The notes: generated by a model not told the origin, from the sequence alone. Positions 1-10,196 are shown, counted from the first letter of the stretch. The stretch is 64,000 nt of DNA from Diaphorobacter aerolatus (GCF_014489535.1 NZ_CP060783.1:1240001-1304000); one strand, 5' to 3'. Made by a program: numbers and translations.

Positions 1-200
1 GCCCCTTGGGCGACCATCCAGTAACCGAATTGCCACTGTCCGATGATCCACGTCAGATCACGCACGAACCAGACCGCGCCAAAAGTGACCAGCACCCAGA
101 CGAACAAAAGCCCGGCCTTGAGCCACAAGTGCCGGGCGTCGTGCATATCGGGTGGAAAGGGAACCCCCACCTGCTCGTCATTCTCTGAATGGGGCAGCAC
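1..200 (-). CDS. DUF4212 small subunit of a sodium/solute symporter (partial)
   Basis: This is the 5' part of a gene that runs off the left edge. Read from a GTG at 200 it encodes about 66 residues: a short hydrophilic start, one membrane segment (roughly LLFVWVLVTFGAVWFV), and the motif FGYWMVAQG, where the second segment would begin. That pattern fits the DUF4212 family, small membrane proteins encoded next to, and thought to work with, acetate-type sodium/solute symporters. An AAAGGG lies about 10 bases before the GTG; an in-frame ATG at 143 is a poorer start because it would cut into the conserved beginning. It follows ppsA on the same strand after 25 bases. The family call is from memory of its motifs, and the symporter partner would lie outside the window. 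Confidence 0.6.
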   Translation of the reverse strand, partial: MLPHSENDEQVGVPFPPDMHDARHLWLKAGLLFVWVLVTFGAVWFVRDLTWIIGQWQFGYWMVAQG

Positions 201-225
201 GTGGACGAACCCTTTGCTTAAAGCC

Positions 226-2615
226 TCAGCCTGCGAGGTTCTGCCAGGTCGAAACCACACTGTCGGGATTCAGCGAAATCGACGAGATGCCCTGATCGGC
301 AAGCCACTTGGCGAAGTCCGGATGATCGCTGGGCCCTGACCGCAGATGCCCACGTACTTGCCCTGCTTCTTGCAGGCCTCGATGGCCATGCGCAGCAGCT
401 TCTGCAAGGCCGGATCGCGCTCGTCGAAATCTGCGGTCAGCAATTCGAGGCCGGAATCGCGGTCCAGACCGAGCGTGAGCTGCGTGAGGTCGTTCGAGCC
501 GATGGAGAAGCCGTCGAAGTATTCCAGAAACTCGTCTGCGAGCACGGCGTTCGAGGGAATCTCGCACATCATGATGATCTTCAGATCGTTCTCGCCGCGC
601 TTGAGGCCGTGCTCGGCCAGCAGTTGCGTCACACGGTCGGCCTGCTTGAGCGTGCGCACGAACGGCACCATCACCTGGATGTTGTTCAGTCCCATCTCGT
701 TGCGAACGCGCTTGATCGCCTCGCACTCCATCGCAAAGGCTTCGCCGAAGTCCTCGCTGATGTAGCGCAGCGCGCCGCGAAAGCCGAGCATCGGGTTCTC
801 TTCTTCGGGCTCGTAGCGGCTGCCGCCGATCAGCTTGCGGTATTCGTTGGACTTGAAATCCGACAGACGCACGATGACCGGCTTGGGCCAGAAAGCGGCG
901 GCAATCGTCGCCACGCCTTCGGCCACCTTGTCCACGTAGAACGCGCGCGGCGAGGCATGGCCACGGGCCACGGACTCGACGGCCTTCTTGAGATCGGCGT
1001 CGACGGCCGGGTAGTCGAGGATGGCCTTGGGATGCACGCCAATGTTGTTGTTGATGATGAATTCAAGACGCGCCAGCCCCACCCCTTCGTTGGGCAGTTG
1101 CGCAAAGTCGAACGCGAGCTGCGGGTTGCCCACGTTCATCATGATCTTGGTGCTGATCTTGGGCATCACGCCGCGCTGCACTTCGGTGACTTCGGTTTCG
1201 AGCAGGCCATCGTAGATCTTGCCGGTGTCGCCCTCGGCGCAGCTCACGGTGACGAGCGTGCCCTCCTTGAGCAGCGAGGTCGCGTCGCCGCATCCCACCA
1301 CGGCGGGAATGCCCAGTTCACGCGCGATGATCGCCGCGTGGCAGGTACGACCGCCACGGTTGGTGACGATGGCGGAGGCGCGCTTCATCACCGGCTCCCA
1401 GTTGGGATCGGTCATGTCGGTCACGAGCACGTCGCCGGGCTGCACCTTGTCCATCTCGGCAATGTCGTTCACCAGACGCACCGGGCCGGTGCCGATCTTC
1501 TGACCGATGGCGCGGCCCTCGGCGATCACCGTGCCCGTGCCCTTGAGCTTGAAGCGCTGCTCGGCCTGGCCCTTGGACTGGCTCTTCACGGTCTCGGGAC
1601 GCGCCTGCAGGATGTAGAGCTGCCCATCGGTGCCGTCCTTGCCCCATTCGATATCCATCGGACGACCGTAGTGCTTCTCGATGATCAGCGCGTATCGGGC
1701 GAGTTGCTCGACGTCGGCGTCGGTCAGCGAATAGCGGTTGCGCAGTTCCGGTGCCACGTCGGTGGTCTTCACCAGCTTGCCTGAAGCGGCCTTTTCCTCG
1801 GCCGAGGCGAACACCATCTGGATCAGCTTGCTGCCCAGATTGCGGCGGATGACCGACTTGTTGCCAGCCTCGAGCATCGGCTTGTGCACATAGAACTCGT
1901 CGGGATTGACCGCGCCCTGCACCACCGTTTCGCCGAGACCATAGCTCGAGGTGATGAACACCACTTCCTCGAAGCCGGATTCGGTGTCGATGGTGAACAT
2001 CACGCCGGCTGCGCCGGTGTCCGAGCGCACCATGCGCTGCACGCCAGCCGACAGCGCGACCACGTCGTGTGCAAAACCCTTGTGAACGCGATACGAAATG
2101 GCGCGGTCGTTGTAGAGCGACGCAAACACTTCCTTCATCTTGTGCAGCACGTCTTCGATGCCGACCACGTTCAGAAAGGTTTCCTGCTGACCGGCAAACG
2201 AGGCGTCCGGAAGATCTTCGGCAGTGGCTGAGGAACGCACCGCAAAGCTCGCCTGCACGTTGCCTCCAGCGAGCGTCGCAAACGCATCGCGAACCGCCTT
2301 TTCAAGATCGGCTGGAAACGGCTGGCTTTCCATCCAGCCGCGAATCTCGGCACCGGCTGCGGCCAGGGCACGCACGTCGTCCACGTCGAGCGTCGCGAGC
2401 TTCTGGCTGATGCGGTCGGCCAGACCTTCGTGCTGCAGGAATTCGCGGAATGCGTGGGCGGTCGTGGCGAAACCTGTAGGCACGCGCACGCCGTCGGGCA
2501 GTTGGGAGATCATCTCGCCGAGCGAGGCGTTCTTGCCGCCTACGACCTCGACGTCGGTCATTCTCAGGTTCTCAAACGGAACGACCAGGGCGGTCGTTTC
2601 ATAGAGTGCAGACAT
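226..2615 (-). CDS. ppsA: phosphoenolpyruvate synthase, with an apparent frameshift near the 3' end
   Basis: Converts pyruvate, ATP and water to PEP, AMP and phosphate in gluconeogenesis. The frame shows the N-terminal ATP-binding domain (residues about 20-350), the swivelling phosphohistidine domain with the catalytic histidine in [15 protein letters not shown] (about residue 425), and the C-terminal PEP/pyruvate-binding barrel with [15 protein letters not shown]. The uninterrupted frame ends wrongly after [10 protein letters not shown]. The expected end ([14 protein letters not shown] ... [11 protein letters not shown]) is present in another frame down to a stop at 226. One missing base in the G/C run at 331-336 explains this, and restoring it gives 796 residues, the normal family length. 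It is divergent from ppsR, its regulator. I read the shift as a sequencing or assembly error. Confidence 0.93.
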
Positions 2616-2879
2616 GGGGAAGCTCCAGAGTTTAAAAACCGGTGCAGGCCCGCAGCACTCGTCGGCTCAATGGCCGGAATTGAGCGCGCGAAGCCGTTTC
2701 CCACATCGCCAGGCGAAGTGCTTTGATGTTCTGGTTGTGAAGCGCCAAGAAACAACATGGGAAGGAAATTGGGAATAATGGGGCATTGTAGGGCTCCGTC
2801 GACGGACGCGCGGAAAGCGGTTTCCCGGCCCGACAATGCGAACAGGTTTTCATTCCGGCGTTTTCAAGAATACTGAAAT

Positions 2880-3722
2880 ATGAGCTCTGCCCAGCGTGCA
2901 ATGCACACCCATACGATTTTCGTGATCTCCGACGGCACCGGCATCACCGCCGAGACTTTCGGCACGGCCATCATGGCCCAGTTCGAGACCAAGCCCCGCC
3001 TGATCCGCATTCCGTTCGTCGATTCAATTGACAAATGCCACCAGGCGGTCCGTCAGGTGAATCACGTTGCCGAAGTGGAAAACAAGAAGCCCATCGTCTT
3101 CACCACGCTCGTCAATCAGGAAATGCTGGATGTGATCGAGACCCAATGCAAGGGCAAGGTATTCGACATGTTCGGCACCTTCGTGCGTCCGCTGGAGATC
3201 GAACTCGGCCAGACCTCTCTGCACCGCGTGGGCCGTTTTGCCGACATCAGCGAGAGCAAGGAATACCTTGAGCGCATGGAGGCGATCAACTACACGCTCG
3301 CCCACGACGACGGCCAGACCCACAACGACCTGACCGGCGCCGACGTGATCCTCGTCGGCGTCAGCCGCAGCGGCAAGACCCCGACCAGCCTCTATCTGGC
3401 GATGCAGTTCGGCCTCAAGGTAGCCAACTACCCGCTGATCCCCGAAGATTTCGAACGCAAGCAACTACCGCCCGCGCTGGAGCCCTATCGCAAGAAACTG
3501 TTCGGCCTGACGATCGACCCCCAGCGCCTGTCCAGCATCCGCAACGAGCGCCGCCCCGACTCCAAATACGCCAGCCTGCAGAACTGCCGCTACGAGGTGG
3601 CCGAAGCCGAATCCATGATGCGCCGCTCAGGCATCGGCTGGCTGTCCAGCACCACCAAATCGATCGAAGAGATCGCAACGACGATCCTGCAGGAAGTGCT
3701 GCCGCAGCATTTGGGACACTGA
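2880..3722 (+). CDS. ppsR: PEP synthase regulatory protein (kinase/pyrophosphorylase)
   Basis: Bifunctional regulator of the DUF299 family. It inactivates PEP synthase by ADP-dependent phosphorylation of a threonine near the catalytic histidine, and reactivates it by phosphate-dependent pyrophosphorylysis. Visible features are the start motif [16 protein letters not shown] and the P-loop GVSRSGKTP at residues 160-168, with [19 protein letters not shown] sequence near the C-terminus. At 280 residues it has the usual length. The frame opens with ATG at 2880, but many relatives begin at the MHT seven codons later (2901). Neither start has a strong ribosome-binding site. It is divergent from ppsA, the normal arrangement for this target-regulator pair, with 264 bases between them holding both promoters. 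Confidence 0.92.
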   Translation: MSSAQRAMHTHTIFVISDGTGITAETFGTAIMAQFETKPRLIRIPFVDSIDKCHQAVRQVNHVAEVENKKPIVFTTLVNQEMLDVIETQCKGKVFDMFGTFVRPLEIELGQTSLHRVGRFADISESKEYLERMEAINYTLAHDDGQTHNDLTGADVILVGVSRSGKTPTSLYLAMQFGLKVANYPLIPEDFERKQLPPALEPYRKKLFGLTIDPQRLSSIRNERRPDSKYASLQNCRYEVAEAESMMRRSGIGWLSSTTKSIEEIATTILQEVLPQHLGH

Positions 3723-3731
3723 ACTCATACC

Positions 3732-4577
3732 ATGAACGACGCGCAAACTGCTTTCAGCCATCGCCAGCAACCCGACATGTGGAACTTCGAGGCGCTGTAC
3801 ACGCGGCCTCCTGAACTCGACGGAGAAACGCTGCGCGCGGCACTCGCCGAACGGCTTGGTGACGTGGCTATAGTCTCGGACGGTGCGACGATTCTGCTCG
3901 CGTTGAACGACTACTGCGTGAATTACGCGGACAAAAAAGGCGTACCCAGCCAGATCGCCATCATGCAGGCAGACAAGCCGCTCGACCCAGCTCACTACGC
4001 CGAGGCCGCACAGCAGACCTGGGACTGGCCCGACAAGGATGCCGCGCTGGCTCAATGCCAGCATTCCGTGATGGTCACCGAACTCATGGGCCGCGGTCTC
4101 CAGATCGAAGACCGGCTCGAAATCCTCCAGGCCATCATGCATGTTGTCATCGAATGCAGTGATGTGAAGGCGATCTCCCAGACTCCTGCGCGCTGCCTGC
4201 TCAACCCCGAAACCTATCTGCAAAACCATGCGGATGGCTATGTCTACTACGGCCTGTTCAATCTGCGCTTTTTCAGCATCAGTAACGAGAACGGCGATAT
4301 GTTGATGGACAGCCTTGGACTAAGCGTTTTCGGCGTGCCCGACATGCAATGCCATTTCTGGGAACTCGACCCTACCGCCATGTCGCGCATGCTGTTCAAC
4401 TCCGCCGTCTACCTGATCCAGAACGGCGACGTCGTCGAAGACGGCCACACCCTTGCCGGCATCACGGAAGGCAGCAGATGGCGCTGCCAGCACGAAGACT
4501 CACTGGTCGCGCCCGAACGCATGGTGCTGGATGTGAATCCCGGTGCACCGTACGCTGCCGGCAATCGAGACAGCTAG
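3732..4577 (+). CDS. DUF4261 domain protein of unknown function
   Basis: A 281-residue soluble protein without signal peptide or membrane segments. The C-terminal half carries the conserved blocks GYVYYGLFNLRFF, MDSLGLSVFGVPDMQCHFWE, RWRCQHEDSLVAPERMVLD and VNPG, which I recognise as the DUF4261 pattern. No catalytic motif can be named and no function should be inferred. It starts 9 bases after the ppsR stop, so it is probably co-transcribed with it. Its stop faces the 3' end of ahpF, 44 bases away. Confidence 0.65.
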   Translation: MNDAQTAFSHRQQPDMWNFEALYTRPPELDGETLRAALAERLGDVAIVSDGATILLALNDYCVNYADKKGVPSQIAIMQADKPLDPAHYAEAAQQTWDWPDKDAALAQCQHSVMVTELMGRGLQIEDRLEILQAIMHVVIECSDVKAISQTPARCLLNPETYLQNHADGYVYYGLFNLRFFSISNENGDMLMDSLGLSVFGVPDMQCHFWELDPTAMSRMLFNSAVYLIQNGDVVEDGHTLAGITEGSRWRCQHEDSLVAPERMVLDVNPGAPYAAGNRDS

Positions 4578-4621
4578 GAAGCTCTGTACGAGAGTCCACA
4601 AGGCTGGCCGCACTCGCCCCA

Positions 4622-6178
4622 TCAATGCCGAATCAAATGATCAAACGCTGACAGCGCAGCCGTGGCGCCTGTGCCGGCGGCGATGATGATTTGTTTGTAC
4701 GGCACGTTGGTGCAATCTCCCGCACCGAACACGCCGGGCACGTTGGTGGCGCCCTTGGCGTCGATGACGATTTCGCCGAACTTGGTGAGGTCGACCGTGC
4801 CCTTGAGCCAGTCGGTGTTGGGCAGCAGGCCGATCTGCACGAAGATGCCTTCGAGTTCGATCGTGCGGATCTCGTCGTTGGTGCGGTTCTTGTACGTGAT
4901 GCCGTTGACCTTGGAGCCATCGCCGTTCACTTCGGTGGTCTGTGCGTTGAGGATCACGTCCACGTTCGGCAGGCTCGCGAGTTTCTTCTGCAGCACGGCG
5001 TCGGCCTTGAGTTCAGGGGCGAATTCCAGCACCGTCACGTGGGCAACGATACCGGCCAGGTCGATGGCGGCCTCGATACCGGAGTTGCCGCCACCAATCA
5101 CCGCAACGCGCTTGCCCTTGAAGAGCGGGCCGTCGCAGTGCGGGCAATAGGTGACGCCCTTGGTGCGATATTGTTCTTCGCCGGGAACGTTCATGTTTCT
5201 CCAGCGCGCACCGGTCGAGAGGATCACGGTCTTGCTCTTGAGCTTTGCGCCGTTTTCCAGTTCCACCTCGACCAGACCGCCTTCGGTCGGCGCAGGCTTC
5301 AAGGCCTTGGCGCGCTGCAAGTTCATGACCTGGACGTCGTAGTCGCCGACGTGTTGCTCCAGTGCGATGGCGAACTTCGGACCTTCGGTCTTGCTGACCG
5401 AGATGAAGTTCTCGATGTCCACGGTGTCGAGCACCTGGCCGCCAAAACGCTCGGCCGCAACGCCTGTGCGGATGCCCTTGCGCGCTGCATACACGGCAGC
5501 GGCCGCACCGGCGGGGCCACCGCCGACGACGAGCACTTCAAAAGGCTCCATCGCGTCGATCTTCGCGGCCACGCGGGCTTGGGCGCCGCTGTCGATCTTG
5601 GCGACGATCTCGGCGAGTTCCATGCGGCCCTGACCGAAGTTCTTGCCATTCAGGAACACGGTGGGCACGCCCATGATTTCGCGTTCCTTGATTTCATTCT
5701 GGAACACGGAGCCATCGATCGCGGTGTGGGTGATGCGTGGGTTCAGCACGCTCATCAGGTTGAGCGCCTGCACGACGTCTGGGCAGTTATGGCATGACAG
5801 CGAGTAGTACGTCTCGAAGTGGTACTCGCCGCTGAGGTTCTTCACCTGTTCGAGCAGATCGGCCGCTTCCTTCGAGGGATGGCCACCCACCTGAAGCAGC
5901 GCCAGCACCAGCGACGTGAATTCATGACCCAGCGGCACACCGGCGAAACGCACGCCCGTGTCCACGCCCGGGTTGGTGATCAGGAAAGAAGGCTTGCGCA
6001 CATCGGCGTCGTTCTTCTCGACCACGGTGATCTTGTCAGAAAGCGCCTTGATCTCGCCAAGGAGTTCGCGCACTTCCTTGGAGGTGGCTCCATCGTCGAG
6101 CGTGGCCACCAGTTCCACCGGACGCTGCAGGCGCTCCAGATAGGCTTTCAATTGGGTTTGAAGTGTGGTGTCGAGCAT
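4622..6178 (-). CDS. ahpF: alkyl hydroperoxide reductase subunit F
   Basis: NADH:peroxiredoxin oxidoreductase that recharges AhpC. It has the two-thioredoxin-fold N-terminal domain with redox pair CHNC ([13 protein letters not shown]), the FAD-binding [17 protein letters not shown], the disulfide motif TYCPHCDGP, and the NADH-binding [12 protein letters not shown] followed by the FAD-contacting [13 protein letters not shown]. Length is 518 residues, as in the E. coli protein. The start at 6178 ([10 protein letters not shown]) is set by AGAGGA just upstream. The frame stays open further upstream, but that extension is encoded by the repeat element at 6200-6368 and is not part of the protein. 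It lies downstream of ahpC on the same strand, separated by a terminator and the repeat. Confidence 0.96.
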   Translation of the reverse strand: MLDTTLQTQLKAYLERLQRPVELVATLDDGATSKEVRELLGEIKALSDKITVVEKNDADVRKPSFLITNPGVDTGVRFAGVPLGHEFTSLVLALLQVGGHPSKEAADLLEQVKNLSGEYHFETYYSLSCHNCPDVVQALNLMSVLNPRITHTAIDGSVFQNEIKEREIMGVPTVFLNGKNFGQGRMELAEIVAKIDSGAQARVAAKIDAMEPFEVLVVGGGPAGAAAAVYAARKGIRTGVAAERFGGQVLDTVDIENFISVSKTEGPKFAIALEQHVGDYDVQVMNLQRAKALKPAPTEGGLVEVELENGAKLKSKTVILSTGARWRNMNVPGEEQYRTKGVTYCPHCDGPLFKGKRVAVIGGGNSGIEAAIDLAGIVAHVTVLEFAPELKADAVLQKKLASLPNVDVILNAQTTEVNGDGSKVNGITYKNRTNDEIRTIELEGIFVQIGLLPNTDWLKGTVDLTKFGEIVIDAKGATNVPGVFGAGDCTNVPYKQIIIAAGTGATAALSAFDHLIRH

Positions 6179-6199
6179 GGAGATTCCTCTGAAAGTCTG

Positions 6200-6368
6200 G
6201 GCCTGTTCACACAACGCACGGGGATCGCGTTGTGCAATCTTGGGATGGGATGCAAGGCGCAGGCTCGAAGCAAGGTAGGTACCTTGCGAGAGACTGCAAC
6301 GCCGCAGACCGCCCAAGACTGCGCAACCCTTCGGGCTCGCGCGACCCTGTGCGTTGTGTGAACAGGCC
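6200..6368. repeat. MITE-like inverted-repeat element, copy 1 (169 bp)
   Basis: Bounded by 24-bp terminal inverted repeats beginning GGCCTGTTCACACAACG that match at 23 of 24 positions, flanked on both sides by CTG. Inside is a second inverted repeat, GTTGTGCA...TTGGG against CCCAAGACTGCGCAAC, and the near-palindrome GCAAGGTAGGTACCTTGC. It has no coding capacity of its own. A second, longer copy lies at 30541-30803. The copy sits between ahpC and ahpF. Confidence 0.85.
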
Positions 6369-6380
6369 CTGGTTTTGAAT

Positions 6381-6412
6381 AAAAAAAGCCCGGGCGCCAG
6401 GCACCCGGGCGT
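6381..6412 (-). terminator. rho-independent terminator after ahpC
   Basis: On the minus strand GCCCGGGTGCCTGGCGCCCG folds into a strong GC hairpin (arms GCCCGGG/CCCGGGC) followed by seven T. It lies 44 bases beyond the ahpC stop, so it should end or attenuate ahpC transcripts before ahpF and allow more AhpC than AhpF. Confidence 0.85.
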
Positions 6413-6456
6413 CTTCAACGTTTCAACTGTGTTGAGTGTGGCGGCTGGCTACCGGA

Positions 6457-7020
6457 TCAGATCTTGCCGACCAGATCGAGCGAAGGAGCCAGAGTCTTGG
6501 CGCCCTCTTCCCACTTGGCTGGGCAAACTTCACCAGGATGCGAAGCCACGTACTGTGCAGCCTTGATCTTGCGCATCATTTCTTCTGCATTGCGGCCAAT
6601 GCCTTCGGCAGTGATTTCGACGGACTGGATCACGCCCTGTGGGTCGATGATGAACGTACCGCGATTGGCCAGACCCTGGTCGGCGCGCAGCACTTCGAAG
6701 TTGTTGGAGATTTCCCAGGTCGGGTCACCAATCATGGTGTACTGGATCTTGGCGATGGTGTCGGATGCGTCGTGCCATGCCTTGTGCACGAAATGGGTGT
6801 CGGTGGACACCGAGAACACTTCCACGCCCAGCTTCTGCAACTCAGCATAGTGGTCGGCCACGTCACCCAGCTCTGTCGGGCACACGAATGTGAAGTCAGC
6901 GGGGTAGAAGAAGAACACGGCCCACTTGCCCAGAACGTCCTTTTCGGTGATGTCGATGAACTTGCCGTTCTTGAATGCGCTGGCCTTGAAAGGCTTGATG
7001 GTGGTGTTGATCACGGACAT
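6457..7020 (-). CDS. ahpC: alkyl hydroperoxide reductase subunit C (2-Cys peroxiredoxin)
   Basis: Thiol peroxidase that reduces H2O2 and organic hydroperoxides and is recharged by AhpF. The peroxidatic cysteine lies in [17 protein letters not shown] (about residue 47) and the resolving cysteine in [11 protein letters not shown] (about 166). At 187 residues it is full length and of the AhpC/Prx1 class. The start [16 protein letters not shown] is the family start, preceded by GGAAACAGCA. Regulation is probably by peroxide through OxyR. A partial OxyR-like half-site (ATAG followed by AT-rich spacing) lies near 7157 on the minus strand, but I would not assign a site from it. Confidence 0.97.
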   Translation of the reverse strand: MSVINTTIKPFKASAFKNGKFIDITEKDVLGKWAVFFFYPADFTFVCPTELGDVADHYAELQKLGVEVFSVSTDTHFVHKAWHDASDTIAKIQYTMIGDPTWEISNNFEVLRADQGLANRGTFIIDPQGVIQSVEITAEGIGRNAEEMMRKIKAAQYVASHPGEVCPAKWEEGAKTLAPSLDLVGKI

Positions 7021-7055
7021 TGCTGTTTCCTTTTCGGTTGGTTGGTTGAGTGATT

Positions 7056-7075
7056 ATTGATTGATTGATTGATTG
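7056..7075. repeat. tetranucleotide repeat (ATTG)5 in the ahpC leader
   Basis: Five perfect ATTG units lie about 36-55 bases upstream of the ahpC start, next to a short GTTG run at 7037-7048. The repeat is non-coding and would fall in the 5' untranslated region or spacer. A related ATTGACTG stretch follows bfr at 7893-7908. Confidence 0.8.
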
Positions 7076-7420
7076 GCTAAGAACAGACTCGAGTTTAGGC
7101 TCAAGCACTTGATTAATCCAATGAATTGACTTGATGACTTCGATTTACGAAAACTATTAACCTGAAGGCTTGCGCTGGCCTCCGGGCAACGGCTGCAAGG
7201 CCAGCCGATCCATCAGTTGCAGCCCATCCATGGAATTTTCAAGCATACGGGGAGACGCATTCACGCACTGGCTGGAATGTCATGAAATTTTGTGAGTTGC
7301 GAAATCATTTGCGAACGCAACTCAACATCACACGCAGCCATACCGCGCGCGAATGGGCATTGTCTTGCATCGGCAAGATTCGTTCGTGACAATGCGCGCA
7401 TTGAACAACAGGAGTACCCC
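7076..7420. promoter_or_regulatory. divergent ahpC / bfr intergenic region
   Basis: About 345 bases without a credible gene separate the divergent ahpC and bfr genes and must hold both promoters. The segment 7080-7160 is AT-rich relative to its surroundings, as expected near the ahpC promoter. I could not place -35/-10 boxes or an OxyR or Fur site with confidence. An open frame from 7292 is only an upstream extension of bfr. Confidence 0.5.
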
Positions 7421-7897
7421 ATGCAAGGCGACCCACAAGTGATTGCGCACCTGCAAGCGCAACTGAAGAACGAGCTTACGGCCATCAACCAGTACTTCCT
7501 GCACTACCGCATGCTCAAGCACTGGGGCTTCGACAAGTTGGCCAAGAAGGAATATGACGAGTCGATTGGCGAAATGAAGCACGCGGACAAGATCATGGAC
7601 CGCATTTTCATGCTCGACGGCCTGCCCAATCTGCAGGATCTTGCCAAGCTGCAGGTCGGCGAGGACGTGCCGGAAATCCTCGAATGCGACCTGCGCAGCG
7701 AGCGCGGCGCGCAGGCCACGATCAAGGACGGCATCGCCCACTGCGAAGCCGTGCGCGACTACGTTTCGCGCGATCTGCTTCAGGAAATTCTGGAGGATAC
7801 GGAAGAGCACATCGACTTCCTCGAAACCCAGATCGATCTGGTGGACAAGGTCGGCGTGCAGAACTATCTGCAATCGATGATGGGCGAGACTGACTGA
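7421..7897 (+). CDS. bfr: bacterioferritin
   Basis: Iron-storage ferritin with a di-iron ferroxidase centre and haem bound between subunits. Ligand residues are recognisable: Glu in LKNELTAINQYFLHYR, Glu and His in EMKHADKIMDRI, the haem-ligand methionine next to it (DKIMDRIFMLDG), and the second half of the di-iron site in EDTEEHIDFLE. The length of 158 residues is standard. The start at 7421 (MQGDPQVIAHLQ) follows CAGGAGTACCCC, a good ribosome-binding site. The frame is open 43 codons further upstream, but that sequence has no family similarity. A terminator follows at 7934. Confidence 0.96.
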   Translation: MQGDPQVIAHLQAQLKNELTAINQYFLHYRMLKHWGFDKLAKKEYDESIGEMKHADKIMDRIFMLDGLPNLQDLAKLQVGEDVPEILECDLRSERGAQATIKDGIAHCEAVRDYVSRDLLQEILEDTEEHIDFLETQIDLVDKVGVQNYLQSMMGETD

Positions 7898-7933
7898 TTG
7901 ATTGACTGACGAGTCCGCTCTACCCGGTTCGAC

Positions 7934-7958
7934 GCGCCTCCAGGAGAGGCGCTTTTTT
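7934..7958 (+). terminator. rho-independent terminator after bfr
   Basis: Hairpin GCGCCTC-CAGGA-GAGGCGC followed by six T, starting 36 bases after the bfr stop. It sits in the gap facing the convergent FUSC gene. Confidence 0.9.
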
Positions 7959-7973
7959 GTGTCTCAAGTCCGC

Positions 7974-10196
7974 TTATTTTGCACCGTCACTCGCAAGCGC
8001 AAGCTCTGCCGTCACCTGCCGCAGCGGCGCTATCTGGCGGCAGATCAGCGCGAGCTGGTTGAGCTGCACGCGCAGCAGCCCCGGGGCCGATTCGGCATGG
8101 TCTTCGAGCGTGCTGATCACCGCCTCGCAGCCTGCATCGTCGGCCAGCGCGGTCTCGAACATTCCATGCGCGCGCAGCGCTGACGCGATGGTGTTGAATG
8201 CGTTCACCGCCAGCTCGCCCGATGAGAGCAATACCGCATCCTGCGCCGCGCCGCCGAGCTTGCCGCGATGCGCGCCAAGTGCCGAGACATAGTTGAGCAA
8301 GCTGTGCGAGCGCACCAGCACGCGCTGCCCCCACCGCACATTGCGACGCGCCCAGTAGGGCTCCTGCATGAGCTGATTGAACGAATTCGACAGCGCGGCA
8401 TCGGCGTCGTGCGCGTTGCGGCGCGCGACGCGGTAGTCCAGATCGTCGTCCTTGCCCTGCGCGTACTGCGAAAGAATCTCGCGCAGATAGGCCGCATTCG
8501 CCGCCACGGCGTTGGCGGCAGCGACGTTCAGGCGACGGCCCTGCCAGTCGGGTAGTACCAGCAGCATGGCGACGGCGGAAATCACGCTGCCCACCAGCGT
8601 ATCGATCAGGCGCGGTGCAATCAGCTCGTAGGCCGCGCCGGTGGTCTGGTTGAAGCACATCAGCACCATCAGCGTGATGGCGGCGGTGCCGATCACATAG
8701 CGTTGATTGCGCGTGATGAAGAACACCACGCCGGCACCTACGGCGATCAGCGCCTGCGTCGCGAGCCCCGGAAACAGCTTGAGCAAGGCCCAGCCGACGA
8801 GCAGGCCGAGCACCGTTCCGATGATGCGCTCGAAGACGCGGGTGATGGTCGCGCCATACGTTGCCTGGCAAACGAAGAGCGTGGTCAGCAGGATCCAGTG
8901 ACCATGCTCCGGATCGGTCATCTGCATCGCCAGACAGCCCGCCGCGAGCGCCGCCGACAGCCGCACCGCATGGCGCAGCAGTGGTGATCGCCAATGGAAC
9001 TGGCGAGTGATGCGCGACCAGGCATCGCCCAGCGTGCGGGCCGAGGCGTCGAACAGCGTCACGTCGCCAAGCCAGGCCGTATCAAGCGGGCCGGTGGCCA
9101 GCGTGAGCTGCGCATCCAGCGTCGTGAGATTGCGCGACAACGCCCGCAGGGAATGCAGCGGGCGCAGCCAGTGCGCTCGATTCTGCTGCTCCAGATACGT
9201 GATTGCTGCGTCGAGATCAGCAATGGCCTGCGCCACTTCCACGCCGCGCGTGAACGCCTCGTGCGCACGCAGCGCCTCGGCGAGGCGCGCGCAGGTCACG
9301 CCCTGTAGCGCAAGCACGCGCTGGCAGCGGTACAGCACGTCGCTGTGAAACAGTTCATCGGCCCAGTCGTTGTAGAGATAGTGCGATGAGCTGGCTCGCT
9401 CGTGAATGTCCTGCGCGAGAAAGTACAGGTTCAGGCAACGCAGCAGCTCGCCCTGCGGCGCGCGGCCCGCCTGCATGCGGCTCAGCAATCGCTCCTTCAT
9501 CACGTTGAGCACGGCCACGACGCGGCCATTGGCCTGTGCAAGTCCGATGCGCCGCTGCTGCACATCCACGCCGCGCACCGGCTCGAACAGGCTGGCCTTG
9601 AGCTGGAGATAGCCGCTGAGTTCGGCATAAAGTTGCGCAAGCCCGATGCGCAGCGGCCGCAGCGCAAACGCCATCTTCCAGAGCACCGACAGCAGGCCGT
9701 ACCAGGCAGCGCCGGTGAGCAAAAGCACCGGGACAAGATGCGCCTCGGGTTGCGACTGCGAAGGCGGTTGTCGGGTCGCGCCCACGCTCATCGCCGTATA
9801 CAGCGCCAGAATCACCGACGCTGTGGACACCGCACGGTAGCCCTCGCCCACCGCGCCGAGCATGGTGAGCGCTAACGTGAAACCACACAGCGCGAGCGCA
9901 AAAAGCAGGGGCGACTGAACCACGGCCTCGATGCTGAAGGACACCAGCGCGAAGCCGCACAGTGTGATCACCAGCGTGCGCAGACGACCGCGCCAGTTGT
10001 CGTCGGTCTCGGCGAGCGCACTGGCGATCACGCCGAGAAACAGCGGCACCAGCCATGGCATGTGACCGCTGCTCCAGCACCACCACATCGCGCCGCCAAG
10101 CGCCAGCGCCACGGGCACCGCCTGGAGCGATGCCTCGTACACGCGCAGGCGATGCAGCCAGCCGCTCAGCGCCAAATCACGTCCCCGCAACTGCAT
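7974..10196 (-). CDS. YccS-type FUSC family inner-membrane protein
   Basis: A 740-residue integral membrane protein of the FUSC (fusaric-acid-resistance/aromatic-acid exporter-like) superfamily, close to YccS. It has two clusters of hydrophobic segments: residues about 25-170 (AVPVALALGGAMWWCW ... MPWLVPLFLGVIASALAE), and a second set at about 405-530 starting AVRLSAALAAGCLAM with HWILLTTLFVCQATYGATITR. A large soluble helical region lies between them and another at the C-terminus. This duplicated layout and length match YccS. The transported substrate is unknown. It is convergent with bfr and downstream of ppc on the same strand after a 51-base gap. Confidence 0.82.
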   Translation of the reverse strand: MQLRGRDLALSGWLHRLRVYEASLQAVPVALALGGAMWWCWSSGHMPWLVPLFLGVIASALAETDDNWRGRLRTLVITLCGFALVSFSIEAVVQSPLLFALALCGFTLALTMLGAVGEGYRAVSTASVILALYTAMSVGATRQPPSQSQPEAHLVPVLLLTGAAWYGLLSVLWKMAFALRPLRIGLAQLYAELSGYLQLKASLFEPVRGVDVQQRRIGLAQANGRVVAVLNVMKERLLSRMQAGRAPQGELLRCLNLYFLAQDIHERASSSHYLYNDWADELFHSDVLYRCQRVLALQGVTCARLAEALRAHEAFTRGVEVAQAIADLDAAITYLEQQNRAHWLRPLHSLRALSRNLTTLDAQLTLATGPLDTAWLGDVTLFDASARTLGDAWSRITRQFHWRSPLLRHAVRLSAALAAGCLAMQMTDPEHGHWILLTTLFVCQATYGATITRVFERIIGTVLGLLVGWALLKLFPGLATQALIAVGAGVVFFITRNQRYVIGTAAITLMVLMCFNQTTGAAYELIAPRLIDTLVGSVISAVAMLLVLPDWQGRRLNVAAANAVAANAAYLREILSQYAQGKDDDLDYRVARRNAHDADAALSNSFNQLMQEPYWARRNVRWGQRVLVRSHSLLNYVSALGAHRGKLGGAAQDAVLLSSGELAVNAFNTIASALRAHGMFETALADDAGCEAVISTLEDHAESAPGLLRVQLNQLALICRQIAPLRQVTAELALASDGAK

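Noticed and set aside
609..1784. Long open frame opposite ppsA
   Set aside because: Antisense shadow of a high-GC gene; His/Gly/Val-rich composition, no motif, ppsA is certain on the other strand. The same holds for the long antisense frames at 4691-5797, 11966-13111, 22131-24104, 27392-28831, 35069-36211, 40315-41973 and 57213-58235.
6179..6418. N-terminal extension of AhpF
   Set aside because: The extra 80 residues are translated from the MITE-like element; the good ribosome-binding site and family start are at 6178.
7110..7180. OxyR binding site upstream of ahpC
   Set aside because: Only one ATAG half-site matches and the remaining positions fit poorly; not enough to call a site.
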